DNA of 64,000 nt from Alloboseaceae bacterium BT-24-1 (GTDB lineage: Bacteria > Pseudomonadota > Alphaproteobacteria > Rhizobiales > Beijerinckiaceae). Of this stretch, positions 40,892 through 48,654 are shown piece after piece. Under the pieces are notes generated by a model that ran no database searches, was not told the DNA's origin, and was given only the letters and a program-made list of their open reading frames with translations. How positions within the stretch are numbered: position 1 is the stretch's first letter; each line of letters starts with the position of its first letter. The position numbers and the translations under genes are program-made. Location: contig JAOYTL010000011.1 of NCBI GenBank assembly GCA_025846845.1, forward strand, positions 1 to 64,000, in the 5' to 3' direction.

Positions 40892-40986
40892 CGTCATCCC
40901 GGGCGGAGCGAAGCGAAGACCCGGGATCCATGCCGGAACGGTTCAGGCATGGGTCCCGGGTCTCCCTCCGGTCGCCCGGGACGACC
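40892..40986. repeat. Nested extragenic palindrome (REP-like)
   Basis: Two inverted repeats are nested. Outer arms GTCATCCCGGGCG and CGCCCGGGACGAC match at 12 of 13 positions; inner arms AGACCCGGGATCCATGCC and GGCATGGGTCCCGGGTCT match at 17 of 18. Such CCCGGG-rich palindromes are dispersed intergenic repeats in Bradyrhizobium/Bosea-type genomes. It sits in the 172-bp gap between receptor and binding protein and would fold in the transcript, possibly dampening read-through or stabilising the receptor mRNA. Confidence 0.75.
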
Positions 40987-41011
40987 GTCGAGGTTGTGTG
41001 CAGATGCGATC

Positions 41012-41902
41012 ATGATCGATTCCAGGACGATGCCAACACGACGCGCCGCCCTCGCCACTCTCGCGGCAGCCACCCTGCCGCGATCCGCACAGGCCGCGGC
41101 CCTGCGCATCGCGACGGTCGATTGGTCGGTGCTGGAGACGCTGCTCGCGCTTGGCGCCGTACCGGTCGCTGCGCCTGAGCTTTTGCAGTTCCGCGAGGTC
41201 GCGGTCGAGCCGGAGATGCCGGGAACGGTCACCGATCTCGGCCTGCGCGGCACGGTCAATTTCGAGCTGCTGCTGTTGTCTCGGCCAGAGCTGATCTACT
41301 CGTCGAGCTTCTATGCCAGCTCGGAGCCGCGGCTGCTGCGGATCGCGCCGGTGGAGCGCTTCTCGATCTATGCGCCGGGCCGGCCGCCCTTCGAGCCGGC
41401 GGCGGCGATGATGCGTAGCGTCGGCGCGCGCCTCGGCATCGTTGGCGTCGCCGAGCGCTATCTCGCCGAGACCGAAGCCGAATTCGCCCTGCTACGCGAG
41501 CGCCTGAAGCCGCATGCGGGGCGCCCGGTGATCCCGATCAATCTGGGCGATGCCAGGCATTTCCGTGTCTTCGGCGCTGACAGCATGTTCGGCGAAGTGC
41601 TGAAGCGGCTCGGCCTCGCCAATGCCTGGACCGACGATACCAGCTATTCCGCCACGGCGCCGGTCGGCCTCGAGGCGCTGGCGCGTGTGCCCGACGCCTG
41701 GATCGCCCTGATTCCCCCGGTACCGCCCGGCGCATTGGAGGTGCTCGGTGCCAGCGCCTTCTGGAATGCCCTGCCCAATTTGCGCGAGGGCCGGCTGCTG
41801 CGGCTCGGCTCGATCAATCCCTATGGTGGGCTGCCGGCAGCGCGGCGGTTCGCCCGGCTCCTGACCGAGGCATTGCTGGCCGCGGAGCCCGGCCGTGGCT
41901 GA
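41012..41902 (+). CDS. FhuD-like ferric-hydroxamate binding protein
   Basis: 296-residue helical-backbone binding protein. TRRAALATLAAATLPRSAQA is a Tat-like signal, then RIATVDWSVLETLLALGAVP as in FhuD. SRPELIYSSSFYASSEPRLL and the C-terminal WIALIPPVPPGALEVLG fit the family. ATG at 41012 or 41030 could be the start. It overlaps the permease by eight bases. Upstream is the palindrome at 40892, so it may be less abundant than the receptor. Confidence 0.88.
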   Translation: MIDSRTMPTRRAALATLAAATLPRSAQAAALRIATVDWSVLETLLALGAVPVAAPELLQFREVAVEPEMPGTVTDLGLRGTVNFELLLLSRPELIYSSSFYASSEPRLLRIAPVERFSIYAPGRPPFEPAAAMMRSVGARLGIVGVAERYLAETEAEFALLRERLKPHAGRPVIPINLGDARHFRVFGADSMFGEVLKRLGLANAWTDDTSYSATAPVGLEALARVPDAWIALIPPVPPGALEVLGASAFWNALPNLREGRLLRLGSINPYGGLPAARRFARLLTEALLAAEPGRG

Positions 41903-43892
41903 CGCTGCCCTGCAGCTGCGACGGCTGCCACACCGCGATCTCGGGCTCTGGCTCGTTGCGGCGCTGGCGGCTGCCGCGCTCTTCGCAGCCGTGGTGGCGA
42001 CACGCCCGCCACTCCCGGGCTCGGCGGAACTCGCCCGGACGCTGCAATCCATCCTACTCTGGCACAGCCTGGTGCCGCGCAGCGTCACCGCGCTGATCTG
42101 CGGCGCCGCGCTCGGCCTCGCCGGCGTCCTGCTGCAGAGCGTCCTGCGCAACCCGGTCGCGGATGCCTCGACGCTCGGTGTCGTCTCCGGCGCCCAGCTC
42201 GCCTTGACGGCTGCCACCGCCTACGCACCGGCCCTGATCGTCCTGTCTCGCGAAGGTGTCGCGCTGGCGGGTGCCGTCGCCGCGGTCGCACTCGTGCTCG
42301 GCCTGAGCTGGCGGCGCGGGCTCGATCCGATGACGGTGATCCTCTCCGGCATGGTCGTCTCGCTGATAGCGGCGGCGCTCAGCGCGACCATCATCCTCGC
42401 CAAGGGCGACTATGTGCTCTCGCTCTTCATCTGGGGCGCCGGCTCGCTCAACCAGCAGAGCTGGGATGCGGCGCTGTCGCTCGCTGCTCGCCTGTTGCTC
42501 GGCAGTGTTGCCGCAGCCCTGCTGCTGCGCCCGCTCGGCCTGCTCGGTCTCGGCGATGACGTCGCCCGCGGTCTTGGCCTTGCCTTGCACGCTGTGCGCT
42601 TCGCCGTGCTCGGCGTCGCGGTCTGGCTCGCGGCCAGCGTCACCGCCGAGGTCGGCGTCATCGGCTTCGTCGGCCTCGCCGCGCCGACGCTGGCGCGCGA
42701 GTTCGGCGCGCGGACGCAACGCCAGTTGCTGCTCGCAGCGCCGGCGCTGGGCGCGCTCCTGCTTTCGATCACCGACAGCGCGGTGCAACTGCTGGGTTCC
42801 GGTTTCAACGACTTTGCTCCCACCGGCGCCGCCACAGCTCTGTTCGGCGGGCCGCTGCTGCTCTGGCTGATGCGTCGCGTGCCTCCGGCTCCGCCCGCTC
42901 AGATCTCCGATGCGATGGCGCTGACGCGCCGCATCGCGCGGCCATTCTCGGCACTGGCCGTGCTCGCGGTGGTGATTGCGATCGTCGCTGTGATCGGCCT
43001 CGTCCTCGGTCGCGGGCCACAGGGCTGGGGGCTGGCGACCGGCGCGCTCTTCGCCGACCTGCTCCCCTTCCGCGGGCCGCGCCTTGTCGCCGCCGGCGCG
43101 GCCGGTGCCCTGCTCGGCGCCGCAGGCTGCCTGATGCAGCGGCTCACCGCCAACCCACTGGCCGGGCCGGAAGTGCTCGGCGTCAGCGCCGGCGGCGGGG
43201 TCGGGCTGACGTTGGCGCTCGCGCTTCTGCCGTTCAGCCCCTTCTCCATGCTCGCCGGCATTGCCGGCGGCTCGCTCACCGTGCTCCTCATCATGCTGGC
43301 GCTGGCTGGCCGTCCGGGCATCGGCTCGCAGCGCCTGCTGCTCGCCGGCATCGCCATGGGCGCGCTTTGCATGGCGCTGGTCTCTATCGCGCTCGCGAAG
43401 GGCGATCTGCGCGCCTACGTGCTGCTGACCTGGTTGTCGGGCTCGACCAATCGCGCTGGTGAGATCGAGGTCTGGATCGGCCTGATCGGCTGCCTCGTGC
43501 TGATCGCGCCGCTCTTCCTTGCGACGCGCTGGCTCGATCTGATGCCGCTCGGCGAGGCGACGAGCCGCGGCCTTGGTCTCGGCGTCGAACGCAGTCGCCT
43601 CATTCTCGCAGCCGTCGCGGCGCTGGCGACAGCGGTCGCGTCCCTGTTGACCGGGCCGCTCAGCCTGGTCGGGCTAATCGCGCCGCATCTGTCGCGCCTC
43701 GCGGGCTTTGCGCGCGGCCGGGACCAGCTTGCCGCTTCGGCTTTGATCGGCTGCGGCGTGATGATCCTGGCCGATTGGCTCGCGCGGCTGGTTGCGTTCC
43801 CTTATCAGGTGCCGACCGGACTGTTTGCGGCGCTGATTGGTGGGCCCTATCTGATCTGGCTGTTGAACCGCACAGGGAACCGGCATGGCTGA
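41895..43892 (+). CDS. fhuB: FhuB-type double-length ferric-hydroxamate permease
   Basis: 665-residue protein made of two FecCD permease halves joined in tandem. The first half has VTALICGAALGLAGVLLQSV and VLRNPVADASTLGVVSGAQL; the second half has LVAAGAAGALLGAAGCLMQR and LTANPLAGPEVLGVSAGGGV. Each half has its ATPase loop (GFVGLAAPTLAREFG and GLIAPHLSRLAGFARG). Single-chain double permeases are characteristic of FhuB. GTG at 41895 overlaps the FhuD-like stop. About twenty hydrophobic helices are expected. Confidence 0.93.
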   Translation: MADAALQLRRLPHRDLGLWLVAALAAAALFAAVVATRPPLPGSAELARTLQSILLWHSLVPRSVTALICGAALGLAGVLLQSVLRNPVADASTLGVVSGAQLALTAATAYAPALIVLSREGVALAGAVAAVALVLGLSWRRGLDPMTVILSGMVVSLIAAALSATIILAKGDYVLSLFIWGAGSLNQQSWDAALSLAARLLLGSVAAALLLRPLGLLGLGDDVARGLGLALHAVRFAVLGVAVWLAASVTAEVGVIGFVGLAAPTLAREFGARTQRQLLLAAPALGALLLSITDSAVQLLGSGFNDFAPTGAATALFGGPLLLWLMRRVPPAPPAQISDAMALTRRIARPFSALAVLAVVIAIVAVIGLVLGRGPQGWGLATGALFADLLPFRGPRLVAAGAAGALLGAAGCLMQRLTANPLAGPEVLGVSAGGGVGLTLALALLPFSPFSMLAGIAGGSLTVLLIMLALAGRPGIGSQRLLLAGIAMGALCMALVSIALAKGDLRAYVLLTWLSGSTNRAGEIEVWIGLIGCLVLIAPLFLATRWLDLMPLGEATSRGLGLGVERSRLILAAVAALATAVASLLTGPLSLVGLIAPHLSRLAGFARGRDQLAASALIGCGVMILADWLARLVAFPYQVPTGLFAALIGGPYLIWLLNRTGNRHG

Positions 43893-44730
43893 CGACAACG
43901 TCCTGCGCGCGACCGCACGCGTAACCTTGGCCGATCCGGCTGGCATGCTCGACCGGCTCTGCGACCATTTCGCCAGCCATGGCTCGGTCACGCGCCGGGC
44001 AGGCGGCGCCCGTCTCGACGGCCTGTTCGGCGCGGTCGAGCTCGATGCCGAAACGGGCGAGCTGCGTATCGCTGTCGCCTCGCCGGGCGAGAGCTATCTC
44101 TTCGTGGTGAAGTCTTCGGTCGCCGAACATCTCGTCGAATTCGCTGAGGGCGAGACCATCAGGCTGGGCTGGCAGGGCGACGCCGCGAGCGAGACCCGTA
44201 TTCCTTATTTCCGCGAGGTCGTGGTGCGCGGCGCTCGCGACATCACCCCGGCGATGCGGCGCATCACCGTCGCCTGCGACGATCCCGGTCATTTCACCAG
44301 CGGCGGCCTGCATGTGCGCGTGCTGATCCCACCGCATGGGCGTACGCCGGTCTGGCCGAACGTCGGCCCCGACAGCCGGGTGGTCTGGCCGGAGGGCGAG
44401 GACGCGCTGGCCAAGCGCACCTATACCATCCGCTCGATCGACCATGCCCGCGGTGAGCTCGACATCGACGTCGTGCTGCACGACGATTCCGTTGGCTCGG
44501 TCTGGGCGCGCGACGCGCAGGCGGGCGACCGCATCGGCCTGCTCGGGCCGGGCGGTGGCGACGTGGTCCCGGCCGACTGGTACTTGCTCTGCGGTGACGA
44601 AACCGCCTTGCCGGCGATCGCGCGGATCGCGGAGGCATTGCCGAGCTCGGCTCGCGCCAGCATCGTCATCGAAGTGGCTGATGCCGCCGAGCAACAGGAG
44701 ACATTGCTTCAAAGGCTGCTATCGAGGTGA
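43885..44730 (+). CDS. DUF2218-SIP fusion, N-terminal part of a split siderophore reductase
   Basis: 281 residues. The first ~95 residues are DUF2218-like (RLCDHFASHG, LFVVKSSVAEHLVEFAEGE). The SIP-type flavin domain follows: MRRITVACDD, AKRTYTIRSIDHARGELDID and VVLHDDSVGSVWARDAQAGD. The NAD(P)H domain begins YLLCGDETALPAIARIAEAL but stops at ...LLQRLLSR, before the expected TWLHR segment. The missing end is intact in the next frame (44727-44966). So either a frameshift broke the gene, or two chains are made. It overlaps fhuB by eight bases. The N-terminal extension distinguishes it from the reductase at 28744. Confidence 0.85.
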   Translation: MADDNVLRATARVTLADPAGMLDRLCDHFASHGSVTRRAGGARLDGLFGAVELDAETGELRIAVASPGESYLFVVKSSVAEHLVEFAEGETIRLGWQGDAASETRIPYFREVVVRGARDITPAMRRITVACDDPGHFTSGGLHVRVLIPPHGRTPVWPNVGPDSRVVWPEGEDALAKRTYTIRSIDHARGELDIDVVLHDDSVGSVWARDAQAGDRIGLLGPGGGDVVPADWYLLCGDETALPAIARIAEALPSSARASIVIEVADAAEQQETLLQRLLSR

Positions 44731-44966
44731 CCTGGCTGCACCGCAAGGGCGCGCCGGCGGGCTCGACCGACCTCCTGGCACAGGCGGTGCGCGGCATCGC
44801 CCTGCCGGAGCAGGGCAGCCCGTTCGTCTTTGCCGGCTGCGAGCAGGCGGCGGCCCGTGCGATCCGCAAGCACCTGCGCAGCGAGCGCCAGCTGCCGAAG
44901 GACCGGCATCTCGTTGCCGCCTACTGGCGCAAGGGCCACGCCGATGTGCACGACCATGGTGACTGA
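44727..44966 (+). CDS. C-terminal part of the split siderophore reductase
   Basis: 79-residue frame starting GTG at 44727, overlapping the previous stop by four bases (GTGA). It reads TWLHRKGAPAGSTDLLAQAV, then FVFAGCEQAAARAIRKHLRS, and ends AAYWRKGHADVHDHGD. This is exactly the last third of SIP proteins, including the conserved E/C-x-x-x-x-R-x-x-R segment and the YWRxG tail. Upstream, the same frame continues as AAIEVTWLHR, so it is contiguous with the preceding protein but one frame away. It could be translated by coupling or be a remnant of a frameshifted gene. Overlaps the ATPase start by one base (TGATG). Confidence 0.75.
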   Translation: MTWLHRKGAPAGSTDLLAQAVRGIALPEQGSPFVFAGCEQAAARAIRKHLRSERQLPKDRHLVAAYWRKGHADVHDHGD

Positions 44967-45817
44967 TGCAGACTGAAACCATGCCCAGCCCTGCCGATCT
45001 CATCGCCATCGCATCGCCTGATCGTGCGGTTGACACCGCGGCAAGCGAGCCGCTCTTCGCGCTGGAGGGCGTCGGCTTCTCGGTCGGCGACCGCGTCCTG
45101 CTTGAGCCGCTGACGCTCGAACTCGGCGCCGGCAAGGTGATCGGCATTCTCGGCCATAACGGCTCCGGCAAGTCGACGCTGCTGAAGCTGCTGGCGCGCC
45201 AGCAGCGGCCTTCGCGCGGGGCCTTGCACTTTGCCGGCCACCCGATCGAGAGCTGGGATAGTCGCGCCTTTGCCCGCAAGCTCGCCTATCTGCCGCAGCA
45301 GACACCGCCCGCGGCCGGAATGCTGGTCAAGGAGCTGGTCGCGCTGGGGCGCTATCCCTGGCATGGCGCGCTCGGCCGCTTCGGGCAGCGCGACCGCGAC
45401 AAGGTCGCGCAAGCGATGGCGCTGACCGATATCGAGCCCTTCGCCGATCGCCTGGCCGACAGCCTCTCGGGTGGCGAGCGTCAGCGTGCCTGGCTCGCGA
45501 TGCTTGTCGCGCAGGATGCGCAATGCCTGCTGCTCGACGAGCCGATCGCGGCGCTTGATCTCTCGCATCAAGTCGAGGTGCTGACGCTGGTGCGGCAGCT
45601 CTCGCACCAGGCGGGCCTCGGCATCGTCGTCGTGCTGCACGACGTCAACATGGCCGCCCGCTTCTGCGACGAGATCGTCGCACTTCACTCCGGGCGGCTG
45701 GTCGCGCGCGGCACGCCCGAGCAGATCGTGCAGCCGGATATCCTGCGGGCGATCTACGGCATCGAGGTCGGCGTGATGCCCCATCCCGATGGCGGCCGGC
45801 CGCTCGCCTTCGTCTGA
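44966..45817 (+). CDS. fhuC: Ferric-hydroxamate ABC ATPase (FhuC type)
   Basis: 283-residue ATPase. Walker A GHNGSGKST, Q-loop YLPQQTPPAAGMLV, GRYPWHGALGRFGQRDRDKV (very typical of FhuC), signature LSGGERQR, Walker B CLLLDEPIAALDL and VLHDVNMAARFCD are intact. A ~30-residue N-terminal tail precedes the ATPase core; ATG at 44981 is an alternative start. It completes the receptor-FhuD-FhuB-reductase-FhuC operon and ends convergently with hpaH. Confidence 0.92.
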   Translation: MQTETMPSPADLIAIASPDRAVDTAASEPLFALEGVGFSVGDRVLLEPLTLELGAGKVIGILGHNGSGKSTLLKLLARQQRPSRGALHFAGHPIESWDSRAFARKLAYLPQQTPPAAGMLVKELVALGRYPWHGALGRFGQRDRDKVAQAMALTDIEPFADRLADSLSGGERQRAWLAMLVAQDAQCLLLDEPIAALDLSHQVEVLTLVRQLSHQAGLGIVVVLHDVNMAARFCDEIVALHSGRLVARGTPEQIVQPDILRAIYGIEVGVMPHPDGGRPLAFV

Positions 45818-45827
45818 CGCGGCGCTC

Positions 45828-45840
45828 AGAACAGTTCTGT
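45828..45840. terminator. Short dyad between convergent fhuC and hpaH
   Basis: CAGAAC-A-GTTCTG is a perfect 6-bp dyad in the 46-bp gap between two convergent genes. No strong T-run follows, so a bidirectional terminator is only a suggestion. It can also be read as a dyad binding site. Confidence 0.25.
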
Positions 45841-45863
45841 GCGGCGCACGGCCGCTTGGGTTC

Positions 45864-46667
45864 TTACTCGAAGAAGCAGCTCACGGTGCCGAGCGGGCCG
45901 TAATCGGCCGTGATCGTGTCGCCATGGCGGGCCTCGACGGGTCGGATGAACGACCCCGCCAGCACGATCTGTCCCGCCTTGATCTGACCGCCATAGCCCG
46001 CGAGCCGGTTGGCCAGCCAGGCGATGCCGCGTGCCGGGTCATTGAGCACGCCGGCGCCGAGACCGGTCTCCTCGACCTGGCCGTTGCGTGAGACGATGGC
46101 GCCGACCCAGCGTAGGTCGACCTGATCAGGACGCATCGCCCGCCCGCCCGTGACGATGCCGGCATTGGCGGCGTTGTCCGAGATCGTGTCGACGATGGTG
46201 CGGGCCTTCTTCGTCTGCGGGTCGACCCGCAGAATGCGGGTGTCGAGGATCTCCAGCGCCGGAACGACGTAGTCGGTCGCGTTCAGCACATCGAAGACCG
46301 TGACATCCGGCCCCTGCAGATCGCCCTTCATGACGAAGGCGATCTCGGCCTCGATGCGCGGCTGGATGAAGCGGCCCTTGGGGATGTTGCTGCCGTCGTC
46401 GAAGCGCATGTCGTCGAACAGCACGCCGGAATCGGGCGTGTCGATGTCGAGCGCATACTGCATCGCCTTCGAGGTCAGGCCGATCTTCCAGCCGATGATG
46501 GTGCGGCCGGCCGCGCGCTTGCGCTGGACCCAAGCGGCCTGGACCGCATAGGCGTCGTCCATCGTCATCTGCGGAAAGCGCAGCGACATCAGGCCGGTCT
46601 GCTGGCGTGTCTTCTCGGCCTCGTCGAGGCTGAGGGCGGCGGCTGAGATTTCGTCGGGGGACAGCAT
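45864..46667 (-). CDS. hpaH: 2-oxo-hept-4-ene-1,7-dioate hydratase (HpaH)
   Basis: 267 residues, the same length as E. coli HpaH. Shared stretches include MTMDDAYAVQAAWVQRK, GWKIGLTSKAMQYALDI, FIQPRIEAEIAFVMKGDLQG, NATDYVVPALEILDTRI, TISDNAANAGIVTGGR and GVLNDPARGIAWLANRL. HpaH adds water to 2-oxo-hept-4-ene-1,7-dioate in homoprotocatechuate meta-cleavage. The Glu residues of RIEAEIAF bind Mg2+ in this family. It lies 3 bp after a fumarylacetoacetase-family gene, a possible isomerase/decarboxylase partner. Other hpa genes are not in the window, so the true substrate could be a related dienol. Confidence 0.9.
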   Translation of the reverse strand: MLSPDEISAAALSLDEAEKTRQQTGLMSLRFPQMTMDDAYAVQAAWVQRKRAAGRTIIGWKIGLTSKAMQYALDIDTPDSGVLFDDMRFDDGSNIPKGRFIQPRIEAEIAFVMKGDLQGPDVTVFDVLNATDYVVPALEILDTRILRVDPQTKKARTIVDTISDNAANAGIVTGGRAMRPDQVDLRWVGAIVSRNGQVEETGLGAGVLNDPARGIAWLANRLAGYGGQIKAGQIVLAGSFIRPVEARHGDTITADYGPLGTVSCFFE

Positions 46668-46670
46668 CGC

Positions 46671-47552
46671 TCAGGCCTCGTCGGAGATGGTGTTGCGTAG
46701 GAGGCCGATGCCCTCTGCCTCGACCTCGACGACATCGCCGGGCTTCAGCCAGATCGGCGGCTCGAAGCGCGCGCCGGCGCCGGTCGGCGTGCCGGTGATC
46801 AGGATGTCGCCCGGGACAAGGGTGGTGAAGGTCGAGATGTAGCTGATGATCTTCCTGAACGAGAAGATCATGCGGCTGGTGCGGTCGCTCTGGCGCAGCT
46901 CGCCATTGACCCTTGTGGTCAGGGCGATATCTGCGATCTGCGTCTCGCCGATGAAGGGCACCAGCCAGGGGCCGATCGAGCCGGAGCGATCGAAGTTCTT
47001 GCCCTGCGTGACGTTGAATTTGGCGTGGCGCACCCAGTCACGGAGCGTTCCTTCGTTCGACAGCGTCAGCGCCGCGATGTGGCCGAGCGCGTCGCGTTCG
47101 GCGATACGGCGCCCAGCCTTGCCGATCACGATCGCGATCTCGCCCTCATAGTCGAGCTGCTCGCTCTCAGGCGGCCTGATCAGTGGCTGCTCATGGGCTG
47201 TGAACGAGCGCAGGAACCGGGGAAACAGCGACGGGTTCGGCGGGGCGTCCTGTCCGTCCTTATACTCGGCGTTGCGGTCGGGGAAGTTCACGCCGACGCA
47301 GATGATCTTCTCGGGTGCGAGGCTCGGAATCTCGTAGCGAAGGCCGTCGAGCGGCAGATCCGGAGCCAGCGCCGCGCCTTTCTCCGCCAGGAGGTCAAAA
47401 GCTCCGTCGACCACGACGTGCTGCAGCGTCGGCCACTGCGCCCGATAGCGGGCAGACAGGTCGATGACGCCGTTCACGACGACCAGGCCATAGCGCGTCT
47501 CATCGCCATGACGGAAAGTGACGAACTTCGGGATCAAGGATCGCTTCCTCAT
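46671..47552 (-). CDS. Fumarylacetoacetate hydrolase family protein
   Basis: 293 residues of the FAH superfamily. KIICVGVNFPDRNAEYK opens the catalytic domain; SEQLDYEGEIAIVIGKAGRR carries metal-binding acids, and LTLSNEGTLRDWVRHAKFNV and GDILITGTPTGAGARFEPPI are family segments. Members decarboxylate, isomerise or hydrolyse 2-oxo/2-hydroxy dienoic acids. In Hpa pathways the related HpaG acts just before HpaH, which follows here. ATG at 47552 is used; a TTG at 47537, with AGGAAG upstream, may be the true start (LIPKFVTF). Confidence 0.88.
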   Translation of the reverse strand: MRKRSLIPKFVTFRHGDETRYGLVVVNGVIDLSARYRAQWPTLQHVVVDGAFDLLAEKGAALAPDLPLDGLRYEIPSLAPEKIICVGVNFPDRNAEYKDGQDAPPNPSLFPRFLRSFTAHEQPLIRPPESEQLDYEGEIAIVIGKAGRRIAERDALGHIAALTLSNEGTLRDWVRHAKFNVTQGKNFDRSGSIGPWLVPFIGETQIADIALTTRVNGELRQSDRTSRMIFSFRKIISYISTFTTLVPGDILITGTPTGAGARFEPPIWLKPGDVVEVEAEGIGLLRNTISDEA

Positions 47553-47640
47553 GTTTGGCGAGGCGATGAGCCGCTGAATTTATGCATTGCGCCCGCTATC
47601 AGGGCTTTTGGATGGAAGCCACGAGCGCTGCGCTATATCA

Positions 47641-47658
47641 ATTAATTATCATGTTAAT
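47641..47658. promoter_or_regulatory. AT-rich dyad upstream of the FAH-hpaH pair
   Basis: ATTAA-TTATCATG-TTAAT is an 18-bp dyad in the otherwise featureless 138-bp gap before the FAH gene, in a local AT-rich island. Its position about 90 bp before the start fits an operator or upstream promoter element. The regulator is not identified; the LysR gene directly upstream on the same strand is one candidate. Confidence 0.35.
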
Positions 47659-47690
47659 CAGTTTTGGCGGCGCGGTGTCAATCGGCGGGT

Positions 47691-48533
47691 TCAAAGCCTC
47701 GGCAGCTCGCCCCTGATGTGCTCGCCCAGGGCTTTCGCGGCCGCCGATGGTCGCTGATCGGCGAACTCCACTGCGATGCCGATCGAGGGGAGCGGCGGCA
47801 GCCCAACGTGTACGACATGGAGATCGGGCGGCACGGCCGTCTCGGTCAGGACGCTGATCGCATGTCCGGAGCGGGCGATTGCGATCAGCCCGGCAAGGCT
47901 GTTGCTGGCGAAGGCGATCCGGTAGCGCCGGCCGACCGCTTCCATCGCGTCACAGGCAGCCCGATGATCGAGCGTCATCGGCGCGGACAACGCCAGAGGC
48001 AGGCTGGCGCTGTCGAGGATGGCGGGCTGCGCCTCATTCGTGACCCAGACGAAGCGCTCCTGCCGAATGACCTCCGTGCTGGTGGCATCGGCAAGCGAGA
48101 CGAGCGCCATCTCGATCTGGCGGCGATGCAGCAGCGGCCGCAATTCCGAGGTCGGCGCACAAACCATGCGCAATTCGACGTCCGGGTGCAGGGCGCAGAA
48201 GCCGCGCAGCAGGTCCGGCAGGAAGGCGATCGAATAATCCTCGGGGCAGCCCAGATTCAACGCTCCCTTGAGCCCCGTCCCGCGCATGTCGGCGAGAACT
48301 TCATCATGGGCGGCAAGCAGGGCTTCGGCTTGCGCCAGGAATTTTTGGCCCGCCGTGGTCAGGTGCACGCCGGAGCCGCTTCGATGCAGAAGCGGTTGGC
48401 CGATCTGGTCTTCGAGGCGCTGCATCTGCATGCTCAGCGCCGACTGCGTGCGTCCGACCTGAAGCGAGGCGAGGCTGATCGAGCCGGTGCGCGCGATGAC
48501 GGCGAAGTTCCTGAGCAAAACGAAGTCGAGCAT
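47691..48533 (-). CDS. LysR-family regulator, possible DgdR
   Basis: 280 residues from ATG at 48533 (MLDFVLLRNFAVIARTGSIS). The helix-turn-helix is LASLQVGRTQSALSMQMQRL; the effector domain begins LKGALNLGCPEDYSIAFLPD. It is divergent from dgdA, the arrangement known for DgdR in Burkholderia cepacia, where a LysR protein represses the decarboxylase gene until 2-methylalanine appears. A 24-bp dyad lies just upstream of its start. Orthology to DgdR is inferred from position, not from sequence recall. Confidence 0.85.
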   Translation of the reverse strand: MLDFVLLRNFAVIARTGSISLASLQVGRTQSALSMQMQRLEDQIGQPLLHRSGSGVHLTTAGQKFLAQAEALLAAHDEVLADMRGTGLKGALNLGCPEDYSIAFLPDLLRGFCALHPDVELRMVCAPTSELRPLLHRRQIEMALVSLADATSTEVIRQERFVWVTNEAQPAILDSASLPLALSAPMTLDHRAACDAMEAVGRRYRIAFASNSLAGLIAIARSGHAISVLTETAVPPDLHVVHVGLPPLPSIGIAVEFADQRPSAAAKALGEHIRGELPRL

Positions 48534-48543
48534 CGACGCGCCA

Positions 48544-48567
48544 TCAATCCAATCGATATCGGATTGA
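48544..48567. promoter_or_regulatory. Dyad operator candidate between LysR gene and dgdA
   Basis: TCAATCC and GGATTGA are perfect reverse complements separated by 10 bp, with AATCGATATC in between. The site begins 11 bp before the LysR start in the divergent gap. This matches LysR autoregulatory sites in position and dyad form. Confidence 0.55.
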
Positions 48568-48654
48568 AGAAGTATCAATTTGCCTGCTGAGGCAAGCACC
48601 GGTAGCGCTCTGGAACGGCAATTGCTGGGAAGATTGCCGAAAAAGGGGAACGTG

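Noticed and set aside
44700..44730. Programmed -1 ribosomal frameshift in the split reductase
   Set aside because: No X-XXY-YYZ slippery heptamer or clear downstream pseudoknot seen; a mutation or coupled translation is simpler.
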